Assembly: GCA_947095585.1 (NCBI GenBank)
Contig: OX352761.1
Location: 139,592,277 to 139,656,276, forward strand
Direction: 5' to 3'
DNA from: Nephrocerus scutellatus
Lineage: Eukaryota > Arthropoda > Insecta > Diptera > Pipunculidae
DNA length: 64,000 bases
The notes beneath the pieces were generated by a model. The model had not been told where the DNA came from. It made no database searches and was given only the letters and a program-made list of their open reading frames with translations. The position numbers and the translations under genes were made by a program. Every line of letters begins with the position of its first letter. The first letter of the stretch is position 1. This document shows positions 11,941 to 23,388 of this stretch, piece by piece.

Positions 11941-13534
11941 TATAAATCATGTTAATCTTTCATTTTTAAATTCGTACTAGTGGTTGTGTATTAGAAAGAA
12001 AGGTTCACGCTAGGCCAATAATCTCGTCAGTAACAAAAACAGCAGGGAGGATGATAAACCCATAAAAATTAATAACAGTCACTATCAACAGAAGCCATTG
12101 CAGCTGTACAACATTTTCACTGCAATTGTAAGCTTTTTTCACAAAACTCTTAAAATACTCAAGCTCACGTCTTGACAGTAAATTAACATAAACTCCATTT
12201 AATATTACAATGGTTCCCCGAAACCATAATAACTGATGTACTACGAGTAAGTGCAGGCAACTGCGTAGAAACTCATTGCGCAAACGAAAACAATTTTTTG
12301 TGCTTTTAAAATACCAACAAATTGCCTTGAGATAAGTTTTTTTTAAATTTATTTGCTAGGTGGGTTCGGTTTAATTATCGTTAGTTAGTTAGTCGATCGC
12401 TTTTCGCCAGCTATATGACTTCATAATTTTGAATTTGCGAAACTCGATCGACTGTTAGAGCTGGATGATTTTTACTTACCGCCGTCTAAGAACTGCTGTG
12501 CAATATCCAATTATTTACGAAAATATTACGCTGGTGTGGTAATCCAAAATGTGTAATCTCGGACTCGCAAGCTGCACTACTGGCCACGAAACTTTCTTTT
12601 TCAACTTTTTGATGGTAATTCAAAATGTTAAGTTATTTTCTACAGAAATGGTTTTTTTCCCTACAGCAACAACATTTAGGGCTCAAACATACACACCTCA
12701 ATTCGATTTCACTATGCGCTTAACGCAACTCCGAGCACTTATTAATGAATTTTGTTTTCCGAAGCGGATAGAAATGGGGAAAAGTTGTATGTTACACAAA
12801 GCTAACAACTCTCACTTTATTACCAACGATCGGTTGGTTGCTGTTTGTCCATGTGAAATTATTATTAATCGAATCGACGAACGGGTCCGAGTTTTATGAA
12901 ACTATTTGCTTAGTGTAGTAACAGCTAATGGCAACTCGCTTCCAAAATATTAAAATGTTATGCTTAGCGGTGAGTACTGCGTCGTCGACCAACGGCACAG
13001 GTAGTAAGAAGCAACAAGCGACTTTGTTGGTTAATGGTTGGAAATGAACTGAGCTCTAGCGAACTGAAATGTTGGCTCGAATGGGCGACGAGTACTTTCT
13101 GCGAAAATTGGTTGTTGGTAGGTCTGTTGTAGGTACACTGTGGTTCACTAGATTAGAAGCACATCATTTTGGGAGATAATATTGATATTTCTCCAATTAT
13201 ATGTCAGGAAAGAAAAAACAAATGATGGTGATAGTTAGAGGGGTTTTGTAAAATCAAGTATTAAAAAATATTTCGAGTCAGCTGTTTACTTGCAGTAACA
13301 CCAGCTGCTTCCCAGATTTTAGCTGTCGAAATAGCTGGATTTCCGTTGCTGTAAGGGCGGTGGACGGTGGTGGTAAACATCTATTTTTGCCTTCTCTGAC
13401 AATGTCGAACAATTTTTTTAACCTATTCTTTAAAAAAATAAGGCAAAACCTTTCTTTTTTACATAATTAACATATTATACAAAAAAAAACCCATAACAAT
13501 TAAAATTAAATTAAAATTGTTCATGTAAATTCTC
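11941..13534. other. No gene seen
   Basis: AT-rich, with overlapping short frames only. A perfect donor-like GGCGGTAAGTAAA on the minus strand near 12466-12478 has no convincing exon behind it. Confidence 0.45.
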
Positions 13535-13880
13535 TAATAAACAAAAGTATACTGGATGCCACTATTAATGCTAAAATATAAAAACACATACGAAGCACAA
13601 CAACCCAACAACAAAACAACCCCAATCGTAAAGCAAGCAGCGCTGCTTATAGCGCACAACGCACACAGAACACAGTCATATAGAATGAAATGATCTGATA
13701 CCGCGGCCTGATCGGACACACATTTTAACAGAAAGTATTTTCACCGGAAATATACACGTGTGTAAAATTTCAATAAAAACGGGCTTTGGGAAGTGCGTTA
13801 AAAATTGATCACAAGATCTGACCAGCCAGCCAGTCCGCCAGCCACGGGCACGCGAAGTAAATATAGAAAATTTAAAAAAT
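13535..13880 (+). repeat. Dispersed repeat A, long copy
   Basis: Aligns by eye over about 340 bp with 40090-40450: shared ATAAAAACACAT-CGAAGCAC, TCACCGGAAA-AYACACRTGTGT, TTTCAATAAAA, CTTTGGGAAGTG-GTTAAAAATTGATC and CACGGGCACGCGAA. No coding capacity. The short tandem AGCCAGCCAG/ACAGACAGAC segment varies in sequence between copies. Confidence 0.7.
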
Positions 13881-15539
13881 GAACCACTTCACACACAACG
13901 AATGTACTTTGACTGCTTCTTATCTTATGAACCAATTTAAATGCATGCCATTCTGAGTCGCATTCAGGTTAAAAGTTTAATAAAACTACCGTTAGCTTGT
14001 TTTCTTAAAATTTTGGAATTCACCATTGCATTCAACATGAACAACCAATTTTTTTTCTCTCACTGCCATATAACGGGAGAAAGATCATATATACTTCTCA
14101 AAATTGCCTGCTTTTAATTTGGTGAACCGCAGTGTAACTGCACTTGCTATTGTTTATCTGTATTCATATTTTCATTTGAAATCTAAATACTGCGTTTTGT
14201 TTATCTTCTACAAAACAAGTATTTAATACTAAATAACGCATAATGGAAGACAGCAAATGTGGAATAAATTCCCAAGTTCTGTGATCTAAATCGAAACCGG
14301 CGAATCCATCGCAAGCAATTCATAATTCACCGAAAACAAAAAACATTTAACATTTAAAAAGAAATGGAGGTGTAGCCACAATACCACTTTCTTTTACGGT
14401 CGGGGCAGGAGTAAATCTTCAGTAAATGCATATTAAATTTTTTTTTTTTTGTTTTTTTTTTTTTTAAATTTCTTTTGCACTAACAGATTTTTCATAAGTG
14501 CTATACTTGGGTAAATCTGTAAAATTCCAGAGTTCGAAGTAATATATAAAAAACCGATTTTAAAATTGTGAGCTACTCTTATACTCTTCAAGTAGGTGCC
14601 CAGCAACAAGTAAACCAAAAATTTTTCACCGCTACAGTCATACAGGCATAGTCCCTGTATTTTTTTCCCTTTTGGTTCTCCTTCGTGGCCTTCAATAAGT
14701 TGCTCCCGGGCTATATTATTTTTGTCTTGTTCCGATATAATTGTATTCATAAACAGCCATATGTATGGATGGTCAGCGTTTATAAGTTTATGGAAACCAT
14801 AATTCCAACCCTTACAAACATTGTTGATTTTATGACTTTCATTTATAATTCAAGACGCATTTGCTTTCTCTCTATCTCTCCTTAATTTAACGCCCTCGTT
14901 GTGCCTACCATTTAAAGTGTGAGGGTGTGTCGTAAGAAAACACTCAATGTTAAAAGGTACCATCTCGACATCTTTTCATTATTTAAGCTCTGAAACTCGG
15001 GTCTAGTCTTGACCTCTCCCCACATGGTGTCCACTTCAAGCCAAGCCCATCCAGTTTATCACCCCTAAGCTTAGAGCGTTCCGATCTACGCCAACGCCAA
15101 CCAAACTGGAGCCACCCATGCCTAATGTAATAATGAACCTTCAATTAAGGTCATGAAGAAGGAATTTGGAATCATACACTTATGTCGGTTCAACTATGGC
15201 AGCCCAATACAAGAAAGCGAGCTAATAAAAACGTTTTAAAAATTAAAAACAAATAGGAAATCCTTACCAAAAGCCTGAATTTGTAGTTTCTCCAGAGGAC
15301 TAGGCCAGACTACGAAAAATCAGATATAATCTTTTGGAAAGAGATTTTCTCTTTTCTGGCAAACTTCACTTAAAACTAACCCTTCCGCGACAACAAACAC
15401 ATTGATTATGGATATTGATTTGGACATTTGGAATTTGTAAGCCTATCAGCGTGCCTTTTTCGTTTTTTAGGCCTGGTAGTACAGACGATAGCGGTACGAT
15501 TCATTGTCAAGTTGTTGGTTTTTTTTATAGCGTACACAC
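13881..15539. other. No gene seen
   Basis: AT-rich with long A and T homopolymers at 14440-14465. A lysine-rich frame on the minus strand at 14433-14750 is driven by the T run and is not credible. Confidence 0.5.
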
Positions 15540-16830
15540 GCTAAAGGGACTTGCACCATTATAATGCTTAGCACAGCGTGGGCGTTAGGAAATTAGATTA
15601 GATGTCTATGCACGTGTGTCTTAAACGACTGCAGATCATACAAATGCGGAAACACAGAATCAGGCAATTCATTCCACATAACTATTCTGCGGCTAAAGAA
15701 GGAATCTCTGAATTGGTTAGTACGTCCGAAGATGGGCCTAATGGTGGACCCGTGGGCTCAATTTGAGGCACGGATATTACGGACGGGTTCGAGAATTGGC
15801 GGGATGCATCTGGATATTTCTTTTGAACACCGCTTGTGGAAAAAGCGATAAAACAATGACAGATAGGAAACATTCCTACAATGTTTAAGCGATTTGATTG
15901 TTTTCGCGATATATACGTCACCAATCAGTTTTAACACGCGGTTGTGAACTCTGTCTAGTAGATGCAATGTGTTTTTGGGGGCACCTGCCCAGGCAATACA
16001 GTTGTATTCAAGTTTAGGGCGAGTATACGCCTTGTAAATGTTATGTGGTCAAGGTCAGAATTTAACGTGCTTGTACTTGCGACGAAGAGGGGCGTCCATA
16101 AAGCGTGAAGTCATACGAAAAGCTAAGAGTGCTGTTGTCAGTGAAAGAATGAATTGGATTAGAAGTAGCGAATAGGAGATCGTTTGTGAAAATGAGAAAG
16201 AGTGTCGGAGACAAAGCAGAGCCTTGGGGAACACCGGCGTTTATGCGGTAAAGATTGGATCTGAAGCCGTCCAATACGACCTGGATAGAACGGCCAGAAA
16301 GGTAGTTACTAGTCCAATCAAGCAGGGCCATAACAATTCCATAAGCATTCATTTTCGACAAAAGAGCTTGATGCCAGACTCTGTCAAATGCCTTGGAAAT
16401 ATCGACTGCTTTCACCAAATTTGTGAATACACTGATTCCATTTTTCAGTGAGATAGATCAGGTCACCTGTAGAACGTTGCCTACGAAAACCGTACTGCTG
16501 GTCGCTAAGGATTTCACGTGATTCAAGTTATTGCATATGCTTACGATTGATCAGCGTTTCAATGACCTTAGAAATTATGGATGTTAGCGCAATTGGACGG
16601 TAGGAGGAAAGAAATGATGGTTTGTCTTTTTTAGGAACAGGCTGGATAAAGGCAGTTTTCCAATTCATTGGAACGACTCCAGAAGAATAAGAGAAATGGA
16701 AAAGCCTGCACAGTGGAAATGCCAACGCTGAAGAACACTTCTTCAAAACTATAGCGGGAACACCATCAGACCCAGCAGACTTATGAATGTTGAGATCATA
16801 AAAGCTTCATGAAAGACGTTAACTAGTTCC
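15540..16830 (-). mobile_element. Jockey/CR1-like non-LTR retroelement, 5'-truncated
   Basis: The best-read copy of the window's commonest family. From right to left the minus strand has SSGVVPMNWKTAFIQPVPKK, SYRPIALTSI, an [16 protein letters not shown] block, GVPQGSALSPTLFLIF and HSFTDNSTL (FTDN where FADD is expected). It continues with the post-RT LLDRVHNRVLKLI region and a terminal MWNELPDSVFPHLYDL block in another frame. Target-primed 5' truncation is typical. The damaged active site and frameshifts make it inactive. Confidence 0.85.
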
Positions 16831-16894
16831 TAAAGGACCGAATTGTTCGATAGAGGTTCTAAGAATTTGAAGGCCATTATTTGTAATAGAATGT

Positions 16895-17130
16895 TTATAC
16901 GTTATACCAGTACTAATGAACGGATGTGAGACTTGGTTGCTCGGGAGAAATCACCTCTACGTAGAGAACAAAATGGTGGAGAATTTTTGGCTCCATATGT
17001 GAGGTTACGAAAATTCGATTTGTACTCGTAATAATAAAAGCTACTAAAGGTGCCGTCTTCGTTGGGCAGGATACACACTGCTTGCAAATCCAATTCCGGT
17101 TGGATTAGAGGGACTCAACATCGAAGCAAT
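16895..17130 (+). mobile_element. RTE-like fragment
   Basis: Plus-strand frames read GCETWLL and ENKMVENF, then after stops CRLRWAGYTLLANP, matching the YGCETW...RLRWAGH pattern near the C terminus of RTE-like elements. Short and broken. Confidence 0.5.
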
Positions 17131-18930
17131 CCGGTGCCTATGATGATACGATGACCTACGTAGGAACGCCCACAATACCAAAAAGGTTAAAATCCGCACC
17201 GGCGAAGAAATTATTCTTGTGAGCGGCTATTCTTTCTACTCCGTTTGTAGAGCTCCAAATAGTGATGATAAAGGTAATTGACCTTAAGCGTTATATTCAA
17301 CAAACATGCTTTTAATTAAAAATTGATTCTGTGGAAATTTGGTTTTTGTTTAATTTATCGCTTTAGCGAACAGTTTTTTGTACTACAGCTACAGGCTTGC
17401 AGGTAGCTAGAGTTACAAATACTGGCGTAAAAATATTCCGCTGCTTGCCGTTCGTTGGAAATTTATGCGCTTCTCTTATAATGCGAATCGTATTCCACGC
17501 AAAGGTATTTCTGTGCGGGGCGACTGGCCAAAAGTTATTACCTCAAAAGAAATCGACTCGAAGAAGTTGGCTTATAGCCAGCAAACAAACAAAACAAAAA
17601 ACAGAGGCGAAAGTCCGTTCATTATTTTCCACTCTATATGTGCGGTTGGTTTATGTATGTATATGGTTTATACTACGGGTCATAACCGAAAAATTTACTA
17701 CGGAAGATGATCTGAACTCCAAGAGAAGTATGCACATCCGCGTATTGGATATACTTGTATGTAATCGATGGCCACTGCTTGTCAGATGACGATGTCAGGT
17801 GGCCGAAAAAGTGCAACGCGCATGAGTTGCAAGACTGGTGGAAAGCGCGGAACAACCGACGACAGCAGCTGCAGACGGAGATTAGAAAGAATATTTCGCA
17901 ATATGATGGATGGGGTACTTGGTTGGTGGTACACAACTGTCGAACCAAGAATTTCATTCTGGAAATCGGCAAATCCAAATCAATGACATATGGTCCAGTC
18001 AGGCGGGCAGAAATAATTCGATTTGACTGATTGTGAAATAGGAAGAGAAAGAGCTTTCACTTTGTTTTTCAACCAACCACAACAAAAATTGAAATTTTAA
18101 ATTATTTACATGTTGACGTCATTTGTGTGGCATGTGTTTTCTCTCATGGATGCTGTATTGGATTGCGCTGTGCAGAGATTTCACGATGATTCAATTCCGT
18201 TTTTAATCCATAAACTGAAAACTGATCGGACAATACGGTGTTACGCGAAACCGGAACTATCAATTAATGAGATAATTTTTCTGTTAATTGATAACATTGT
18301 TCAAGTTAAGAAAAATTTACAATACCTCGTCGGTTCACAACGAAATTGGTATTTCCCCCAATACTTATTTGTACCATGAAACTCATCATCATTATTTCTG
18401 GCTCTTCAAGAGAGGTTTGGCCTCTCAACTGATTCCGATCTAAACCGAGTCATCCAGTTTGACAAATTTCACACAAGACACTTATTCGTAGTAACATATC
18501 GAAAGCGAAACATCTTTTCATTCCATTGCTTTTGTGAACCTTAAACGTCAGTCGGTTTTTTTGGGTTTCCCGCAGTTCATACAGATGCTGAGGCAAACGC
18601 ACATTTATAATGATCATAAGATAGATAACAATTCATTGCCTCCTTATGAAACACTTTAAACTTGATCTTTGTATGTGGGTATAGTAGACCTAAAGCATGA
18701 TAGCCAACTATCGAACGGCACTGCGTTCCAATGTCGTTGACGACGATTGTAAGTGAGCTTGAAGGTTTTTTGCGACGTAATTTCCAAAATTAAGTTGACT
18801 TACTGTCATCATTTTGTTTGAATTTGAAATCATTGCAGGCGCTCCTATACTCGCGCCATGCTAAGCGGAAAGATTCGAACAATTTTCATATTTATGTGTC
18901 GTAGCTCTTTGAGCTTTGACTGACGGACGA
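17131..18930. other. No recognised gene
   Basis: Two overlapping plus-strand frames (17397-17789 and 17755-18030) and one minus frame cover 17.4-18.0 kb. The second has a plausible amino-acid mix but no start context, splice signal or motif I can name. A stretch near 18370-18460 resembles the ATGATGATG-type 3' end of an RTE element in minus orientation. Confidence 0.35.
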
Positions 18931-18939
18931 TCTTTCGAG

Positions 18940-19260
18940 TTTAGTTTAGTTTATTTAATCTTCAAGGTATACTTTAAAAGATTTATGAACAAAATAATAA
19001 ATGAATACAAAAAATTAAAGAAAATATAACACAAATGAGATATTAACAACCTTAATAAAATATTTTTTAAATATATCACTATTCATGAGGAAGATGTCTA
19101 AATGATTACAATATTTATTAAATACCGAGCAAGCATGAGAAATTTGTCCATTAAGTCCATAATTGGTTCTATGATTGGCTACAAGATCTAAATTACCTAT
19201 TTGGGACATGAAAAGGAATTAAACTCAGAAGCTCAGGACAGTCCACCGTGCTCATAAGTC
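18940..19260 (-). mobile_element. I/Jockey-like non-LTR 3' terminus
   Basis: The minus strand reads CPELLSLIPFHVPNR, then NHRTNYGLNGQISHACSVFN and IFKKYF. The PELLSxIxFxVPxR plus HRTNYG...FN pattern is the C-terminal signature of I/Jockey-type ORF2 proteins. An AT-rich tail follows. It is probably related to the pieces at 10.5 kb and 27.8 kb. Confidence 0.65.
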
Positions 19261-19529
19261 CCTAATGAACATAATAACATTACAAGTTACAACATTAAAA
19301 CATTTACAAGTTTTGAGTTATTTATTGTCGCATTAATGGCGTTCATTGCAGATTTGTTATCAACACATTGCCAACCTTCCCAATTTGTGTTTTACTTGTC
19401 TGAAAGACCCACAACCCTCTCTCCAAATCTGATATTTCTGCCTGAGAGAGTTTTCCTGAGAAATGATCGAATCCATTCTCGTGTTTGTATGATACCAGAG
19501 CAATTTAAGTTTGAACTTAAATTCATAGA

Positions 19530-19676
19530 TGTTGTAAGTCGGTAGTAATACGAATGAGGTGCAAACTAAATTATATTTTATTAGAACTTAACTCTATGAA
19601 ATATAAACCAAGACTAATTTGGTGAGAGGCAAATAAAAGAAATGGAAAGAGAGAGAGATCTGGTTCTTCACACCCA
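19530..19676 (-). repeat. Gypsy 3' LTR
   Basis: 147 bp, TG...CA. Shares GTCGGTAGTAATACGAATGA and ACTCTATGAAATATAAA with the other LTR. It is shorter because a 20-odd-bp segment around AAATAAAGACTGAAGGTC is absent or was duplicated in the partner. Confidence 0.75.
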
Positions 19677-20674
19677 GTCCCCCTTTAAAATCTGACGATC
19701 CAAATATCGTGGTGGAATGCCAGCTAATGCTCGTTCGGTTCATCTTGGAGCTGGTTGTTCTTGAACTTCTTCCTGTGCATCTACAAATTTGTTACTTTCG
19801 TTCAACTTGTTGTCGATTGATTGATTGTTGTCTTCATCTCGTACGTCTTGAATTCGTGACATGATCAAAGGTTCAATTTCTATAATGTCGTCTTCGAACT
19901 CGGGAACTTCTAACAGTTCATTAAAGATGTTTTTGGAACAGCAGGGTTTTCAGCTGGTTCGCATGGGCTTTAATGATACGCTCTCCTGAAAAAGTTTCGA
20001 CTTATCAAGTTGTTATCATTTATCATTGTAAGCTTGTCAAGTTGTCGTTGTGATTGATGCTGTTCACAGACACTGTGTTCAGTGGAACTCCCCACATATT
20101 GAAAGCGTTTAGCGTTTGAGATACAGTGGCCAGCTTTATGATTCAAGATCTTGAATTTTTCACAAGTCTTCGCTTTGTAAGGACAATTGAATATTCTGTG
20201 CAGATCATCGCACGCTGTAGCGAGCTTTCTTTTGAAAAGGGCTAGTTCTGCCAGATGACGTTTTCTTGTTCTGCTTGGGTGTGTTGCGTAGACTGAACAA
20301 GCCTCTTCCTCGGCCTTTTTTAACTTTCCGATTGCGTTTCCGATTAGTAGCTTTATTTTTGAAATAAATTCGTCGATATCCAGAATCCAGAATCAGCGAA
20401 ATCTTGTGAAAACTTGCTGAGCTTCGTGTCTATATTGAACCACGTCTCGAATATTATATTCTCTTCCGGATTATATTCGAACTGTGTGATTAATTTCGCA
20501 GCTTCTTGATCTTGCGTTGACTCGAATCGATTACAGCTTCTTGTTGTACTAAACGTTGACCTGCGATCTGCTTGAGCTTCTACTTGTTTCTGCATAAGCT
20601 TCATGCATTTCTCCATTTTTAGGTTATAATCTTAAATATATTTTTTTTAAATTCCTTAAAATCCTCTTCGCTAT

Positions 20675-20856
20675 TGTTGTAACTCGGTAGTAATACGAAT
20701 GAGGTACAAACTAAATGATATTTTATTAAAACTTTACTCTATGAAATATAAATAAAATAAAGACTGAAGGTCGAGACTAATTTGGTGAGACGTCAATAAA
20801 AGAAAGAGAAAGAGAAATAGAATAAAAGGAGAGGAATATAGCTCTGGTTCTCCAAA
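20675..20856 (-). repeat. Gypsy 5' LTR
   Basis: About 182 bp. It differs from its partner by several substitutions and indels, so the insertion is not recent. Its outer end reads TTCTCCAAA, where CA-final would be expected. No convincing tRNA primer-binding site follows. Confidence 0.7.
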
Positions 20857-20861
20857 ATAGA

Positions 20862-21234
20862 TGCCTTCTTCACTTTTAAGAAAAAAAAACAAATATTTTT
20901 CTCCCAATGATTTTGGACGTTGCTTTTTATTAATTAGTTTATTTTCTTTTTAAATTAAATTTCCTCTTTTTTGCATCTCTTCCCATCCACTTGCATTTTC
21001 GTTTCGATTTTTCGTCTTGACCACTTGGTAATTTATAATATAATATAATAATAATCATCACGATATTTTTATATTTTATGTATAATTATTTAATATAAGA
21101 TAAAATTTTCATTGTAATATTACATAGTTAAATATATTGTTTTATGTTTTTATACTCGTATAATAATATAATTATGTAAAAAAGAACAACGAACAAACAG
21201 AGAAATGAGTGTATGTGTGTGTGTGTATTTTTGT
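20862..21234. other. AT-rich spacer ending in a (TG)n run
   Basis: Very AT-rich with several ATATAATAATA tracts, then a short TG microsatellite at 21213-21226 directly beside the MITE insertion. Confidence 0.5.
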
Positions 21235-21242
21235 GTGAAAGG

Positions 21243-21512
21243 CAAAACCTTCTCTATAGAAAGCCCAACTCTACGCATACTAATGCTGTAAACCAAAACC
21301 AAACGCATGTGTGTTTGTGGGATGTGAATACAGTGTACAAAAAATAAGTAGTCGCAAAGAGCGAGAAATGTAAGATGTGGTAGTGGGAAAGAGAAAAATT
21401 TTATATGAATTTTGCTCTTTAGTTGATTACTAATACAAATACGTTTGGTCTCAATCTAAGCATGCATCTGTGTACGATCGGAACAGTTGGGCTTTCTATA
21501 GAGAAGGTTTTG
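21243..21512. mobile_element. 270-bp MITE with perfect 28-bp TIRs and 8-bp TSD
   Basis: The ends 21243-21270 and 21485-21512 are exact inverted repeats of 28 bp, starting CAAAACCTTCTC. The octamer GTGAAAGG lies immediately outside both ends (21235-21242 and 21513-21520), a perfect target-site duplication. Eight-bp duplications are made by hAT, P and (8-9 bp) Merlin transposases; the terminal CAAAACC is not the common hAT CAGGG, so the family is open. The interior has no coding capacity. Perfect ends and duplication imply a young, cross-mobilised insertion. Confidence 0.9.
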
Positions 21513-21852
21513 GTGAAAGGTCTCTCTGATGCAAACATGAACACTGCAGAGCAAATAAAAATCTATCGCAAAATACTTTAGGAGTGTTTCGCAATGATAT
21601 ACATACATACATACATAATTTTAGATAATACAAAAAACTATTTTACATCGGGTTAAAAACATAATTAATAATTAGTACTATATAATACATATATCTAAGT
21701 ATGTATGTATAACTGAGATATATGTATGTATAATGATAACAGAAATTGAATATTTCTAAGAGGCGCAGGTGTATGTGGTGGCGTTGAAATTATTATAAAA
21801 GTATTCTGAAAAAAAATATCAATAACTTATAGCAATTATCAGTAAGTCCATA

Positions 21853-22010
21853 ATATGATAGCTGAGTGGTTCGAGTTATTGTATGACCCGGGTTTAATTC
21901 GCGGTGCGAATTTTTCAGATTTCATCGACCATCTCTAAATTCTAAATGGACGAGATACGTTGCTGTATCTGTGATGTAGTGCTGATCTATGGTACTGGTA
22001 CCTAGAAAGA
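21853..22010 (+). mobile_element. tRNA-derived SINE-like sequence
   Basis: TAGCTGAGTGG is a good pol III A box and GGGTTTAATTC a decayed B box at tRNA-like spacing, with no tRNA fold on the 3' side. The body is unlike that of the SINE at 22265, so this is a different family or a tRNA pseudogene. Confidence 0.5.
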
Positions 22011-22264
22011 CGTGAACTAAAAATGGTTGTAGGATAATGACAGGACACTGCCTTGTTGGGAAGCACGCGTGAAGGATGGGTGCCGTATATAATGACTTGG
22101 CAATGTATGGATCCTCTGAAAAAAGGAAAGGTTTAAGATCCTATGGTAACAAAAAGACCTGCAAATGGTCTAAGTGAGCAATTACATTCCAGCGCGACGT
22201 AACCTCACCTATGATACTGTATACACAAGCAGGGATCAGGAAATTAAAAATTGTTTATATATGT

Positions 22265-22505
22265 GGGCGCCGTGGCTCTAGTCTCTAGTGGTTAGTACAT
22301 TGGACTTCTGAACGGAAGGTTCGAAGTTCGAATCCCACAAAAATACAAAAATAATTTTCTCGATCCCAACTCTCGCAAATGTCTGACAACCGTCAGAGAG
22401 TAATAACTGCAACGGAAAGCTTCTCAATCCGCCATTCGGGAACGACTTTAAATTGTAAGTCATCCATTTGTGTGCAAAAATTTAACTATGCTATGATTTG
22501 GACGG
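22265..22505 (+). mobile_element. tRNA-derived SINE, fullest copy
   Basis: Head GGGCGCCGTGGCTC, A-box-like region and B box GTTCGAATCCC. The shared body follows (TCTCGCAAATGTCTGACAA, CAGAGAGTAATAACT, GGAAAGCTTCTCAATCCGCC) and a tail with CCATTTGTGTGCAAAAAT. Sister copies are at 58108 and 60554, and a tail-only piece is near 62207. Confidence 0.75.
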
Positions 22506-22689
22506 TCTGTCCACCAAATATTTATATTATATGTAACTAACTATTCTTTATTTAAAATCAATGATGTTTTTTCATAAAAGTAAAAAGCAAAAAAAGGAAA
22601 AATTCAATCAACAGCAAGATTACCGCTTAATTCGTGTACCTAATGGAAGTATCCACTATGGAAGTATCTTTCCGTGATCTGGAGACTGG

Positions 22690-22945
22690 CTGGGTGGATT
22701 TGTTGTTATTATATGAACATTGCTCTCGACGAAGTACAATTGGTCAAGTCATTGCACCTTAACTGTGCTTTGGTGGTAAGGAAGGAAAGAACACGTTCCC
22801 TGACGGAGCTCAAAGAACACCAGACACTCTCAGTGTAGTTCATGTTCAGAGTGACGCCCTTCTTCGCCAGTGAGTCTGCTTTCCCATTGCCGTTAAATGA
22901 TCCCTCATTTAATTTCAGACTGCCCTTGATGATCAGGCACCAGAA
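22690..22945 (-). mobile_element. RNase H fragment of an R1/LOA-like element
   Basis: The minus strand reads FNGNGKADSLAKKGVTLNMN, the GNxxADxLA block of RNase H domains in R1/LOA/I-type elements, then a downstream arginine-rich segment ending in an SRAM block. Isolated, with stops at its end. Confidence 0.6.
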
Positions 22946-23388
22946 TAAAACGTCCGAAAAGCAACAATCAACAACCAGTGAAATATTACAAAATTTTATA
23001 GCCTTTTTTATAGACTCTTTTCAGGAAAATGGTCCGCCAAACCTTCGTCTATTGAGGTTTTAGAAACTAGAGAAAAGACGGACAGACGCTTAACGAAAGG
23101 CTGAATTGTAAAGCGAATAGCACATTAGTCAGTTTATCGCTGTGTGAGACGTGACAGGAGGGCGAGGTAGACCGTTCAACCTCGCAGTAAATGTGGAAAA
23201 ACCCTGCAAGAAGGGGGGATACGAGAGAATTGTAATGAATATCCATAGAAGTTGTCGGGGAAAAAACAAATCATCCTGTTTTGGTTGTGGATGGCACACT
23301 ATTGGTATCAATTGAAGATCAGCTAAGATGTAAGAAGCACTTTTGTACCCTGGTCAAGAAGATTACGCTGAAATGGTCCTTCAGTTAA

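Larger units (their letters stand above)
19530..20856 (-). mobile_element. Ty3/gypsy LTR retrotransposon, internally deleted
   Basis: Two direct repeats flank about 1 kb. Both begin TGTTGTAA, and the left one ends TTCACACCCA (TG...CA termini in plus-strand sense). Next to the left LTR lies a polypurine tract, AAAGGGGGA on the minus strand. Inside, on the minus strand, are a gag start (20353-20616, with LITQFEYNPEENIIFETW), a zinc-knuckle-like CPYKAKTC...GHC stretch and a degraded integrase end with PPRYLDRQI. Protease, RT and RNase H are missing. The sequence ATAGA flanks both ends (19525-19529, 20857-20861), a likely 5-bp target duplication. Cannot encode a functional element. Confidence 0.8.

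Noticed and set aside
13534..13719. 61-codon cysteine/leucine-rich minus frame resembling a small membrane protein
   Set aside because: It lies within dispersed repeat A and is not kept open in the 40.1-kb copy.
17397..18030. Two overlapping plus-strand frames as a possible gene
   Set aside because: No splice sites, start context, domain or repeat relationship. The overlap with an equally long minus frame suggests chance openness in a GC-richer patch.
22265..22345. A functional tRNA gene
   Set aside because: A and B boxes are present, but there is no complementary acceptor stem or anticodon arm. The sequence continues into a SINE body shared with other copies.
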